From Pterobdella sp. o SKG-2022 (Eukaryota > Annelida > Clitellata > Hirudinida > Piscicolidae): a stretch of DNA of 64,000 nucleotides. Both the position numbers and the translations under genes were made by a program. The stretch lies in contig OZ038323.1 in assembly GCA_964035795.1 (NCBI GenBank), positions 7,913,227 through 7,977,226 on the forward strand. Reading direction: 5' to 3'. This document shows positions 12,720 through 29,300 of the stretch, in pieces; within the stretch, counting starts at the first letter, position 1, and each line of letters starts with the position of its first letter. The notes under the pieces were generated by a model that searched no databases, had not been told where the DNA came from, and saw nothing but the letters and a program-made list of their open reading frames with translations.

Positions 12720-13716
12720 TCAAGAATAGTTTTTCAAAATCTTTTTCCGAGGGATGTTGTCTAAGGATTCGACGCTGGGAAGATTCTTTGGAGGTATTTT
12801 GGGTTTTTCAGCTTTGAGCATCTTTATCTTGAAAATGGCTATGTAAGCGAAAAGTACCATTAGGATGACAGTAAGGAATATTATAGATATAATCAAAGGC
12901 TTTGAACTTTCACCTGTTTATATGATGGGTGGTGTGGTGGGTGAGGGGTTGGCCTGTTTATATGATGAGTGGTGTGGTGAGTGAAGGGTTGGCCTGTTTA
13001 TATGATGGGTGGTGTGGTGGGTGACGGTAGTTGGGCTGTAAATGTTTAGTGGTGTGGTGGGTGAGGGTAGTTGGGGAGCAACTGGTTGCTGGTGGGTAGA
13101 TGAAGATGGCTGTGGTTTGAATAATAATAATAATCTACGAGGTTTATTATATAGATTTTCAACCCAGGGAGTTTGAAGGGTGAGAAGTGTGGTAAGGGAA
13201 GGTGGTTGTGGTGTGTATGATGAGCAATGTAGTGGGTTAATTTGGTTGAGTGAGGTGATGTGTTGTGGTGTAGATGGTAAGTGTTAGGGTAGAAAAGGTA
13301 GATTTAAAATAGTGGTTATATATGTTCTTCAGCTGTGGAGAATGTACATAAAATTATGAGTCTAATAGTTTTTATGATTTTGGAAAGATGGATAGTGGGT
13401 TAGGGTTAATTTTGGCTAGTTATATGTAATGGCGTAGGTAGCCAAATAAACTATAAAATTATCCAAATAAAACCATACCCATGAAATGCTTTCAAACAAA
13501 ATTACTATTAAGATCTTACAAATTGGGCAATCTGGAACTAGAGGACAATCGGTGCTTTTTGGGGGGTTTTCCGGCATTGTGAGGCTGAGAATGGGGTGAA
13601 GGTTTTTATGTAGGGTGCTTGTATGGGTTTTTGAGAGGTTATTTTCATAGAAGTTAATTTTTTTTTGAAGATTTTCAATGGATTGTTGCAGATGCTGAGA
13701 TTTCTTGGTGAGACTG
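12720..13716 (-). CDS. Single-pass membrane protein, last two exons (partial, unrecognised)
   Basis: Two minus-strand exons fit exactly. 13716-13520 encodes a short coiled coil (SQHLQQSIENLQKKINFYEN) followed by a Pro/Cys-rich segment ending DCPLVPDCPI, and stops at a consensus donor (T|GTAAGA). 12913-12720 completes a Cys codon and then encodes ESSKPL, a hydrophobic membrane span of about 23 residues (IISIIFLTVILMVLFAYIA), a basic IFKIKMLKAEKPK stop-transfer and a 40-residue tail ending KKILKNYS. This predicts an extracellular or lumenal coiled coil with a CxxxxxCxxC cluster just outside the membrane and a short Pro-rich cytosolic tail. Upstream exons were not found in the 13.7-15.6 kb region. 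I do not recognise the family. Confidence 0.55.
12913..13075. repeat. 40-bp minisatellite containing repeated splice-acceptor copies
   Basis: About three and a half G-rich units; the segment CCTGTTTATATGATG begins at 12913, 12953 and 12993, a period of exactly 40 bp. On the minus strand each unit carries an ATATAAACAG|G acceptor-like end, and the innermost copy is the inferred acceptor of the membrane-span exon. Units decay into GGTGTGGTGGGTGA-rich sequence toward 13110 and beyond. Confidence 0.85.
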
Positions 13717-15568
13717 CTGAATGTTTGTGGAGATTTTTGTAGAGATTAAAGCAAAAATCTTTTAAAATACAATTTTTTGAGTTTTCTTCACTTTTTCAAA
13801 ATTTTTCTTTAAAATCTATGACAAATTCATTGATAGGAATAGCATTCAAAAAATTCAATGAAGACTTTGCTCAAACTCTTATTCACTGGACTCTAGTTTA
13901 AAATTTATTCATGTCATTTCCTATTATATTGGCGTATAATTGGATACAATAATTGCTTTTATTTAATTGGCCAATTTGTAAACAAATTTTATCAATTTAT
14001 CATAATTATTTCATATATATTTTAAGTTTCAAAAAGATTAAAATTTTAAAAAATATATATGAAATTAAATATAAGCTAAATTTTGCACCAAATTTTTCTT
14101 ATAAACTACATTATTTTTCAATTTATAATTTGATAGGAATACCAATTTGAATGCAAATTACTTTATAAAACTTGAAAAATTGGAGCTCAATTACAAATGA
14201 TAAATCGCATGCCATAATTAAAATTTTTTCTGCTCACTGTAATATTTCTCATGCTGCTTTCGATCCAAATTTCTAATTGGTTTTTCCATCGTCAGAATAA
14301 TACTCTTTTAAACTTGTCAATTTAGTTCGTTAATTATTCGTCGTAGTAATTATTTTTTAAAATTAAAATTGAGAGTTTTTGTTTTGTTGAATGGTTTTAA
14401 GAGAAGTTTTTTTATAGAAATAAAAAATTTAAGCTAAATAGGAAAATGGCTTTGATGGGAAAAATATTTCAATATGTGAAAATAAAAAAGATGGAGCTCA
14501 AATCGGAAAAACATATTAAAAAAATTTATGAATAAAACAAAAAAAATAAATTTGAATACAGTCATTTTAAATACCCATATTAGAACCCTCGGTTTACCAT
14601 TATAAACTGAATACATTTTGAGAGCAATCTTTTATGAACATAGATGCATCATTTTTCGATGATTGAGGAGCCTAATTAGCTCATAAACTCATGAACAAGT
14701 GAATAAATTCAAGATGGAAACTTGGAATCTTTAATAAACTTCACAAGCTCATGATTCTGCTGATGATTGAGATTCAAATTATTTTGCTGTTTTGATTGTC
14801 CCCTTTTTTAAAACGTTTACTAGTAATAATATTAATTTATTAATGAAAATTCAGTTTTATTCGAGTTTTTAACATAATTTTTTTTGTAAAAATTTGAAAT
14901 CATATTAATAAAAAATCAATAATTTTAAAAAATTATTTTCAATCAATATTTTTAAACATTAGAAAAACATAAAAAACCTATCATACAAAATTCTCCATCT
15001 CCTTAAACGGGATTCGAACCCTGAGACATCGAGTGACCAACACTTTAAAAAAACATACTTTTAGTGCAATGTCATCAAACTTAATTTTCGATACCACTTC
15101 AAAAAGACACGGAATAATGTTGCATACAGCACAATCACCACGAACGATACTATGGGATACATATGGAAATCTTACCACTGCCATGTTACTTTGACTGTGT
15201 AATCTCACTGAACTTGTGTTTAAATTGAAACTAATCTTTGAAAATTAACTTTAAAGCACTTTTACTTATTCTTAAATTTTTCTTTTAATTTTAGCTTTTT
15301 TAGAATTTTTTGCGTTTTTTTGAGATTGTTTGGCGAGCTATCTTTAATTTCTAAATTTATTTAATTTTGAAAGCTTAATGAGATTTTTTTTGAATATTTA
15401 AAGCTGAAATAATCTCATGATATTAAAATGAAATTCCATATCTATTAATGCCAATTCAAAAGAATTAAGTTAGATGGAGGGATTACAATCAGATGTACTG
15501 TTGATGGGGTAGGTAGAATGCTAATGTCCTTTGGAAGCAACAAAAATAAAAACAGTGGTGAAAAAAAA
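13717..15568. other. Non-coding AT-rich interval with a tRNA B-box relic
   Basis: No exon is recognised, although 5' exons of the membrane protein gene should lie here or beyond. At about 15005-15042 the minus strand holds a perfect-looking RNA polymerase III B box (GGTTCGAATCC context) followed by a Pro-Ser-like tRNA 3' half but no cloverleaf. It is probably a decayed tRNA-derived SINE. Confidence 0.5.
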
Positions 15569-18328
<2,760 letters not shown>

Positions 18329-21300
18329 ACGTTAGAGATCAAAAAAAAACTTAAACTTAAAACGTTTGAAAGATAAGACATAGTCTTAAAACAGATTACT
18401 TTTCAAAAAACCAGAATAAAAAAAATATTTAAATCTTTATTTACCCATAAATCCAACCACTCACATCCACAGGTCCCCCTCAATTCAAATCAACCCAAAA
18501 TCACATCTTTTTCAACACCACCACACAACACCATGGCTACAACCAACTAACGCTCATCAGCTGGCCATCATTCTGTTCAACGCAATATATGTTATATAAA
18601 TAACAGCTTATATACACGCTATATCATTCGTGTTTGCATACAGAATTTTTATTGAAATATATGTGAATACCAAAAAAGTAATCAAACTTTGCACTCTCAC
18701 ATACAGTTATACACATAAAAACACACAAACGCGCACACATAGACATAAATATGTATAGGAAAAGATAAAAAAGCACTCAGACACTACGAAAATATATATA
18801 AACAGATACAAACACGCAGACACGAAGCGTAGAGAAATATAAAAGCATATAAATTAAATTATTTTTTGATTTTCTCAAGATTTGTTTACTACTCCATCAT
18901 TAAAAAAATAAATAAAACAATAATATCAAAAAAAAAAACAAAAAAAATTAATTGAATAAATATTGTTATAAGAAAAATGATGACAAAACCTCATAACCGT
19001 TGCGTTTTAGTATCGTTAAGAAATGCAGTTTTTTGTATATAAAGCTTAACGAAAATGGAAATTACCATACACCAATATTGTAATACTAATAACTAATAAA
19101 GACTACGTTATGGAATTTGTTGCTATGTTAACTCGATAGAGTTTTTGTTCAACTTTCTACCACATCACAACAAACATTGGTTGCATTTCATAAGGTTGTA
19201 TCTATTATACTGGGATTTTGTTGTGTCATAGGGTTGTGTAAAAAGCATTAAATTGTGAAGAAAAACTGGGGTGTTTTGGGGTGATTAATGCAGTGTTGGG
19301 TGATGATATCTACTCGATAAGGTTTGAGTCGTTGACAGTTTATTCATTTGGCCAACTGAATTTCTTTAGTGTTTATTTTAATGAAAAACTGATTTTTCGT
19401 GCATATGGAAAATCTGAGATGATACGATAGATAAAATAAGAAATAAACACAATTTTCAAATTTTTATTTTTCTTGTATTTTTCATTGTATTTATTTTAAT
19501 TGGGTCTATTAAATAGAACATCGGTTATATATTAAATTGGCAACAGCCTTAATAATTCTTACGTATGATACTAATATTAGTTCATTCAGATTTTATTTAA
19601 ATCCATTTTTATTTAATTTTTTTCCGAAATTCATGAATGGATTTAACACAAAGCGCATTTATCGATTGTATTGCAATATGAGAATTCAATATCACTGTTG
19701 AGTGCCTTTATTACCACCTTGAGGTTATCAAATTAACATAAAACTGCGAAAAGATCTTATACTTTTCTGCTTTTTGTATCTTCTTTTAAATAATCAGCCC
19801 AAAAAGCACACAATACATTTAACCTAGCACACAAAATGCCCCACAAAACTTTCCCTCCTATGCATATACAACATCAACAAAGCTTCATGTGAATCCCTAA
19901 CCGCACCCCACTAACAAAAACCACCATACAACATTCCGAAAACCATCATACAACCACCACAAAATACCACACAAAACCACCCTACAAATCACCACACCAC
20001 ACAACTATCAAATTTTTATAACTTTTAAGACATTTTAAGTTTTTTTAACAAACATTTTTTGAGAAAAAAAAACTCCTACATACCTTCATAGTTAACAGAT
20101 ATGAACTAATAACGAAGCGAACAAAAGATTTCCAATAAAAATCATATAGTGTTTTTTTCTGAAGTGAAATTTTAGACCAACCTCTCCATTTTATTAAACG
20201 TAGTCATAGCTCGTTTTTATGAGCTTGTTCTTAATTTAGTTTTGCAACATACTCCAGAAAAGATATCATTTCACTATATGGGGATTTCTGTGTAGATCAA
20301 AAAATTTAATGAACTGATAAACTTAAAAAATAATGTGCAACTTTTTAGAAACAACCTAATGTACTCATTGACCATATTCAACAGCTTTTATGAAAAAATT
20401 TTAGCCCATTTATTATGCAAAAACAGTTACAATTTTCGATAAGTTTAGTTTTTTTATGAACTATTGTTATTAAGTTGTTTATATTGTTACTGAGAAATTA
20501 TTTTAATCGCTTCTCACTGCCTGGAAAATGTGAGCAAGATGTGTTTGAAGTTGAAAACTTTATAAAACTGAAGATAATTTTTCAAGTTTTGAGTATTCTT
20601 CGTGGAAGCACGCCAAAGAGACATTTGGAATTATAATTCACAAGTTTTGAAAGACCGTTTAGTTAGTTCACGCGAGTAAAAGTGTCTTTGAAATCTAAAG
20701 ATAAACTCTTCTGCTGATGAATGAGTTTCGAAAGTATAAAAACTTTTAAAAAAATCTAACTTTTTTCAGTAAGAGTACACTCTAAAGTTATAAATTTACT
20801 TTCAGAATGTTATTTTGGGGTGTTCTTACCATAATGCTAAACAGAGCTTTTTGGAAGCTAGTCTTTCAGTTTTGCTTATCTAATACAAATTGTTTTATAC
20901 TGCTTACCTTAAATTGGAAAACTATTTTTAGGTTTTTTTAATATGGTTTTATTATTTTTATTATTATTATTGTTGTTATTTTTATTGTTATCGTTGCATC
21001 CCTCATTATGAATCATTCAATAGGATTCTCATGAATTAGGGGACTGATACCAGCTATGGCTATACAAGCTTTTTGAAGTTATCCGGTTATTATCACCAAT
21101 TAACTGATATTTATGCACTGACTTACCAATGATTTTGTGTTGTTTAATTATCATTTTACTGTATTTGGCGCTTCAAATGCATGCATCTTTCAATCCACTT
21201 TTCTTTCATCCTGTTTGAATCCGCTTTTCTCTATGAATATTTTCCGTTAAGAAGCGCTTAAGCGTAAATAAAAATTTTGAATTTGCAATATAAACTACTG

Positions 21301-22168
21301 GCAAATATGAAAATGCCTAGAGTTGCGAAACAGGAAATAACTCGGCATATTAAGAGTGAAATTCTTATTTTACTATTTTGGTTATATTGTGATTAGTGTT
21401 TATTTTTTCAAAAAACTTGACATTTTTATGTATATAACTCTAAATTTTTTAGCGCTGTATAAATTCCGAATATTATTCCTATCATTTTGAATTTGTTTTC
21501 ATAAGGCTTTGTTAGTATAATAATGAGAGTTTTATTATTTAAAAAAAAAAGAAATTAAAATCATTTTATTCGCTAATCAAATTAAGTTGAATTCCATTTT
21601 GAAGTACTTTTATAATAATTTCAATGTCACGAAACACGAAATTTTTCGCTTTATTTTGTCCTTTTCTTAATTTACTTTTTCAAAAAAATTCAAAATATAA
21701 TTAATATTTTTTCGTACTATTTCGAAATTATTCTCTGCATATGTTTTAAAAAAAGTTTCAAAATAATAAAAATTTTTTCAAAATTTATATTAATTTTTTT
21801 CATATAAAATGATTTCTTTTAACAAGAACAAAACCTTTGCTAGATTTTGTGTTAAAAAATGAAAGAAAAACAAGAACCACATGAAGCATGGAGAAAATAA
21901 AGAAACTTTTTCTTTCAACTAATAGTGTTATTTCCTGCAGTTCGAAAGAAGAATCGAAGGCATTTAAAAAAAACTCAAAATAACTTTAGAGTTTTGTATC
22001 CTTGTAGTAAAAAAGGCAATTTTGAATTTGAGAATTTATGTGTATCCGATACATAAACGCAGCAAAAGGTTTTAAATTAAAAAGACGTTGAAAAAATAGA
22101 GAGCTGTAGCGCAATTATGGAATCGATAAAAGGATACTTGCAATAATAAGGATAACAATAATAACAAC

Positions 22169-22235
<67 letters not shown>

Positions 22236-22847
22236 GTACCATTGATAACTCCAGAAAAACTAGCATTAAGATTCAAACTCAAAAACAGCAAAGATAAAAT
22301 CATCAAAAAACAATAGATAACACTTTTTCGATCCATCGATTTTTGAGAGGACTAGTTTTAACAGAGATTCAAGAGTCGTTCAATACCATGTAATATTCTC
22401 AATGTTATTATTTGGTTATTTCAACAAGTTATACCAAACACTGAAGGGTTTGCTCACAAGTTTGCGTGTTTTCGGCATTTGGATGATATTTGGGTGTTTC
22501 ATAATAAGTTTCTTGATGTCCATAAATTAAAGGTTTTTGAGGTTAGGATACTTGTTTTAGGCTATAGTTAATTAATTTTATTATTTAAGAGAGTATAAAT
22601 TTATGTATGTTAATAAATTTTTTGTCGCTTTTTCTTTCAATTTATATGAGTTTTTTTTATTTCTTTGCACTTATTTGCCACAGTGACTTTTGTGAATGTA
22701 ATTGAGAGATAAATTCTCCATGAAACACGATGGAAAAATAACATTTCCTTACGGAATTAAAAAAATTAATCTTCCAACAACCTACACTTGAACACCAACG
22801 GAAAAATTTTTTAAATCTAAGTTAACATTTACCCACAGATACTAAAT
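18329..22847. other. Intergenic / upstream region of the CAT transporter
   Basis: There is no supported coding exon in 4.5 kb. An acceptor-like ACCCACAG ends at 22838, ten bases before the transporter ATG, so at least one 5' untranslated exon probably lies in this interval. C/A-rich stretches occur near 18450-18540 and 19800-20000. Confidence 0.5.
22169..22233. repeat. (TAA)n microsatellite
   Basis: About 21 TAA units, preceded by imperfect AATAAC copies from about 22140. Ile- and Leu-rich open frames on the minus strand here are repeat artefacts. Confidence 0.95.
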
Positions 22848-25800
22848 ATGAGCAAGATAACAAGTGGAATATGGCGGAGTCTTACCCGGAAGAAGTACGT
22901 TGATGTGGATAAGTTGGAAGAGAGTCAGCTGAAGAGGTGTTTAACCTTCGTAGATCTCACTGCCCTCGGTTCGTCTATCTGTCATTTTTTGATTATTTTT
23001 TTGACTTAAGTTATATCTTCTGTGAAAAATTAATAACTAATTTTCCTCTGAAAGTTCTTAATCTTACCTGATAAGCCGTTTAAAATGATAATTATAATTA
23101 ATTGAACTTTCCAGAACCGTAAATTCATTCCAATGCATATTTTCAAGTTTAATTTAAACAAACTAAATCAAAAGGTATTGGTGGCTCTTTGGGTGCAGGA
23201 ATGTACATCTTGTTAGGCTCCGTCGCCCGTAACCTATCTGGGCCTTCCATCGTCTTCTCCTTTCTCATTGCAGCTCTTGCTTCCTTATTCTCTGGTGAGA
23301 AGTCGATGGTGGCTAGCTGGGTAGATGGGAATACATGGTGGATACTTGAATGACAATGCGATTTTAGATGAATAATGAGGATGTTTGACATGTTTTCACA
23401 ATTTATTTTTCAACGGTACTTTAAATTATTTGATTTTTGTGAAAAATTTTTTGAGTTTCAAATTTTCAAATTCAACTATTTCTTACACTTCGGACGTTCT
23501 CTGAGTTTTTTTTTTCAACTTTGTTTCAAAAAGTTCTTTCAAAAAGCAATTTGATATTTCACTTGGAAATAATTTGCGCTTATCAAACGTCTTTTTTTTT
23601 GAATACCAAAAATCAAATAGAAAACAATAGTATGTAAATTTCATTTATACTTTGTGTACGAGAGATGGTCAGTGTAAACATTTCGAAGCATCGTAAAAAT
23701 TCCTCTTTTATAGTTTGAAGTTTCATTTTTAAATAGTTTAGCAACAAAAAAATTTTCTTAAACATGTAATTTTATCTCAAATATAGATTCGCAAAAGTCA
23801 AATTGCATAAAAAAGATTACTTCAAAGGAAAAAATACAATTTCTTAGACTTCGAATTAATTAAGCTTTTAGTTTTTTATACTCAGTATTTAGTCCTGTTA
23901 TTCTGTGAAAGATTGAAAACCCCAACAAAGACTCTCTAAGCCTCATTGTTCGAATTCTACCGCAATTGTCCCACCTTTCTTCATTTTTCACCTCCAAGCT
24001 ATAGTTGTTTCTTGGTCTTTTTCTTTTTTTTCCACCTTGAAGGTTTTGTTTGAAAGTTTTTTTAAAAATTTTGTGACCTGTTTTTGAGGAATAAACTTAT
24101 CCAATTCTATTTCCATTAAAGCATCTCTTCTTGCATATTCTTTTACGATGCCTTAGATTTTATAGTTGTTGACCAACATATACATAAGATCTTTCTAAGA
24201 CAAAGATTTATGGAAACCTGCACATTTTGTAGAGTCATAATTGACAATAAGCTTACTTCAGCTGCATTAAACAGTACAGGTATGAGAGTCGAATTGAAGA
24301 TCTGTAATGATAGTACTCACGACTGTGTCTTTCCATACCTCAATCAATTTCAGAAATGCTTTTTATGCTTTCCATTTGCATATCTCATCCTGAGTTTCCG
24401 TTGGCACTTACCCTGCTTTTTAGATAGATAAATTCTTCATAAATATCGAAAAATTCAAAATTTATCAAGTACACCATAAATAAATGCCCAATACATGAAT
24501 GTAAAATATTCTAATAATAAAGTTTGTAGTTGAAACCAGATTTAAAATAGTAAAAAAAAATAAATTCAAATCAAATGTAAGCTCTCATAAAATTCCAATA
24601 AAAATGAAGCACAACTTACCACCGAGCAGATTGCTAATGAATTTTTCGACGGAGCATCTGATAATTTTTTTTATGTTCACAACATTTCAAACTTTGTTTC
24701 GCCAAACTCCACAACGCTTAATTACAACAATCTTGCGAATGGGACACTTTAATGTTAAACTCACATACACACATACATAAAATTACTTCTTTATGCACAG
24801 CATGCTATACAAAGCAACACCGACAAATGACCACACTATTTTGACCAGGAATGTGTTATGCGGAGTTTGCAGCAAGAGTTCCTAAGGCAGGTTCCGCTTA
24901 CATGTATAGTTACGTCAGTGTTGGGGAATTCTGGGCTTTTGTTATTGGCTGGAACATGATACTAGAAAATATCATTGGTTTGTATTGTGTGTATGAAAGA
25001 ATATGTTTGTTTGATGAGGGGATGGATGGATTGATTAATGAGTGTGTATGGAAAGAAGGATCGGTGCTGAATTAATAGATAAATGACTGAATGGGTAAAC
25101 AAAAAAATGAATTGATGGATGGGTGGTAGTTTGAATAACTGTATAAGAGCTGCATGGATTCAAAAATAGAAGTTACTGCTGTAGATATATATCCATGCGG
25201 ATGCTTTTAGATTTCTTAGTTTTTTCTTATTTTTAAAAACGTTCAGAAGAGTATTTGCCCGATTTCAAAGCATACGTGCTTTGCGTACATATGAAAGTTT
25301 TTACTCAAACAATCATCTTTTAAAATAAGTATGCGAAGCTTGAGTTTTATTCAAATCTTTCTTCAAGATGTCCGTGAACAAGAACACAATGTAGAAAATG
25401 ATTTTGTAGAATTTTTTATTTATTGAAGGGAAGTTGAACATACATTAAAAACATCATGGCATTGATATAACAGTTTTTCTGCTTCAACCCACATAAATCG
25501 ATGCTACATACGCCCAAAACATAAACGCATCCCACGCACTATCCCTCTCATTTTGCACTCTTTTGCCACTTTCTTCAATCATCTCCCACCCTGGCTCATC
25601 TCTCGAGCATTTTATCGCACCCCCACCCCACTCAGGAGTGGCAGCAAGCGGGAAAGCGTGGAGTCAATTTGTAGATTCGATCTTCAATGATACCATCAGC
25701 AGGTTTCAGTGCTATTTTTTTATATAAGTATTTTTATTGTGAGTTTTTCCATTATTAGAATTTTTTCTTTTATACTCCATTTATTTGGTTATCGGCATTT

Positions 25801-26301
25801 ATCAGATGAGTAATATTTCAGATCCACTTTAAGATAAATCATCGATAAGAGCATATTCAAGTCATGTGCTGTATAATAATTATAAATTTTTTAGTTATTT
25901 TTGTAGCCCACGATATTTGAAATTTTTTCACCTATGAAACAACCCCAGCATTGATTTGTTATGCAGCTTTTGTCGTACTCGCCTATCATTATCTTATCTG
26001 TAATTCCTAGTCATTAATATCCATAATTGAGATTAAACTATTTCTCTCTATAAGAATTTTTTGCTATTTTCATTATTATTATCATTGTTTTTTTATGTAA
26101 TTTTATTGTGAAATATATGAAAGGTTCATGGCACTCAAACATTGCTAACACTTTATACCTGGTAAACACTGGGCCTTTTTAAAGCTTTCAGATGTAAATA
26201 CATAATACCAAAACCAAAAAATGCTTTATATATATTCATGGATCATTGGTAATATTAATGTATGATAAGAAATATGAAAGACTAAGCACAAATACACTCC
26301 A

Positions 26302-26375
<74 letters not shown>

Positions 26376-29300
26376 ACACGCACACAACAGAACACTAGAA
26401 AAGCACGCAAGACTGGCATCAGGAGACGATAGTTGGATGGACAGCCACCCTGATATTCTGGCATTGATGTTCGTCATCCTGGTTCTCATTCTCACCACTG
26501 CGGGAGTTAAGGTATCTAAGGTTTTTATCACTATCATCCCTTTTTTTTCATTTTTTTGTGTTTTTTTCTCTTTTTATCATTTTAATTTTTCTTTCCCTTC
26601 TTCTTTCCTTCTATTTTTTCTTCTTTTGTTTCTGTTTTTTTTTTCTACATAGAATCCATATATATTGTACTAAATAACAATCCAAGGGCATTTGTTGATG
26701 TGATTAACATAAATGAAATTACCAAACAACAACATCGTTTCCAGCAATTTTATAGCAAGTAATACGATGTAATTGTGATTTCTATAAATGGATATTCCGT
26801 AGAAATACACGCATTAAACTTAATTCACCAACAGTTATCTTCGCGCATCAATGTAGTGTTCAGTTTCATCAACATGCTGATGATCATCATCATCATCGCT
26901 GTAGGTCTCCCTCATTGCACCCTCTCTAACTGGACACGCTCTCCACACGGCTTCTTTCCTTTTGGCTTTAGAGGGGTTAAGAATTATTTCAAATGCTTCA
27001 AATTATTGTATTGATTCATGTTTTCCATGGTAAGCACTGAAACCTGAACCGAAGTACATATTGATTACAGGTGCTGGCGGGAGCTGCCGCCTGTTTCTAC
27101 TCCTTCATCGGCTTCGACAACATCGCCACCTCAGGAGAAGAATCGGTCAACCCAACCAAACACGTTCCCATAGCCATCATCACCACCCTCACCGTCTGTT
27201 TGTTGTGTTACCTGGGAGTGGGCTCAGTTCTGACCCTCCTCGTTCCATGGAATACCCTGTCTCACACTGCCGCACTGCCCAAAGCCTTTGCTCAGCAGGG
27301 GATTACATTTGCAGAATATGCCATTGCAGTGGGTGGTGTGTGTGGCTTGATTGCTTCCACATTTGTGCAGATCTACCCACTTCCTCGCAGCATTTACTCA
27401 ATGGCTCAAGACGGTCTTCTTTTCAAATGGCTAGGTACAGTGTGTAAAAAAACTCAAATTCCTCTAGCTGCTTCCATTGTGTCAGGCTTACTAGTAGCTG
27501 TAACAGCCTTGTTGTTGGATTTGGACAGTCTCATTGAGATGATGTCCATTGGCACTCTCATGGCTTACACCCTGGTGGCCATCAGTGTTTTAGTGCTGAG
27601 GTACCAGAAGAATAATGTGGGGCTGACTGCGTCTCAAAACTTCCCACCCGCCATCTCTATTGAAACCACCAGCATCATTAGTAACATAAGTGACAAGAGT
27701 TTTAATACCAATAACAATAGCAATATCAATAAAACTAGTAACAATGATAGTAATAGCAACAACCAAAGCAACAACAAAAACAACCTCCAAACTCTTTCAT
27801 CGAACTTCAAACGCCATTCAATAGCATCTCTTTTCTCCTCCGCTTCATCTCTCCCCCACTCCACTCGCCTCTTCTCGCACATCGATACCAGTATCACAGC
27901 CATGGGAGAAGACACGGGATTGTTGAGGGTGGGAGGAGAAAAAGGAAACAAGGTTAGAATTTTTTTTATTTTTCTTGTTATTTTTTTTTTAATGGCGATT
28001 TTCTTTTTTTTTATTTTTATTTTGTTTTTATTTAACTTTTATTTTTAAGTAATTTTTCATTTTTCTATAGCCTTTTTTTTGTAAATTTCAATTACGAAAT
28101 GGAATTTCATCATTTTGAAGAAAAAAATTTTACTAAGCAGGAGTTTTGCAATAAAATCTACTAAATTCAAACTAAAACTCCCATACTTCCCTAATTATTC
28201 ACAGAATAATTGAAAAGTGACCAAAAAATATCAAAAAGCAAATTTAATTATATCTTCAATAAATTTCAATAAAACATTTTTTGACGTACTTACAGGTAAG
28301 ATACGTGCCAACGAAGACGACTACAGTTGTCAGAAAACTCAAGCCAAAGAGTGATAATGAAGATAGCGATGGTGATGATAGTAGTGATGTCATCACTCCC
28401 GCCATCACTATCACTCAAAAACCTTCCGTAGTCGAAGAATATCGACAACGAATCAAACAACAACAACCTGAAAGCTCCACTATACCACAACTCGACCAAC
28501 CCGAATCCAAAAAGAAAGGCTCCTATGAACGCATGGAACAAAGCTCTTTGAGCCTGCAACCATTAGATGAACCGACTGAAAAGTAAACTTATATAATCAT
28601 ATTTATATAAACATACTGACAATTTTTTTTCTAGATCGACTTTCAGTCGCTCCACATTGGGGTTTCGTTAGCTCAAAAAAAATTTAAAAGAGGGATACTT
28701 TTTGTGTGCATAATTGTCGGCCCGCGCGGAATTGAACACGGTTACTTTAGATAACTAGTCTAACGCTCTAACAGCCGAGCTATGCGGGCCAAGTGACAAA
28801 TCTTTATCAAAATAAAATTCATTTCAAAGTTAAATACATTTCAATGAAATGCATTTCAAAATTTATTTTTTTTTCTTATTCACATGTAGAGATCATTAAT
28901 CTGCATATAAAAGATTAAATAATAAATACTAATGCCTAGCCCCACAAACCTCACAAAGAACGAGACAAAATGTTATAGTGTGTACAGTGGTGATGGTGGT
29001 GGTGTGGGTGGTTTTTTGTGCTTTATCCATACACGGGCCAGGCATGCTACCAACTCCCCTTAACACCACACAATCTTTCAAACAACCTGGAAAGATGGCT
29101 GTTGAAGTGGGAGAAGAAGACGTAAAGAATATCCGTCAAACAAATATCCCTAAAATGAGTTTCAATTGGTATATTGGCGTGACATATGTGGTGTTGTTGT
29201 TGGTTCTGATGGGGTTGGTAGCAGTGATATGGAGACAACCGAAGAACAACACTCCTTTGATCTTCACCACTCCAATGATTCCTCTGTTACCCATCTTTTC

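Noticed and set aside
12212..12723. Phe/Leu/Tyr-rich minus-strand frames suggesting a membrane protein
   Set aside because: Direct product of an A-rich plus strand; no motif or exon signals.
28718..28790. Functional tRNA-Thr gene
   Set aside because: The T-arm does not pair properly and the spacing between acceptor and D-arm is off; it is better explained as a SINE head.
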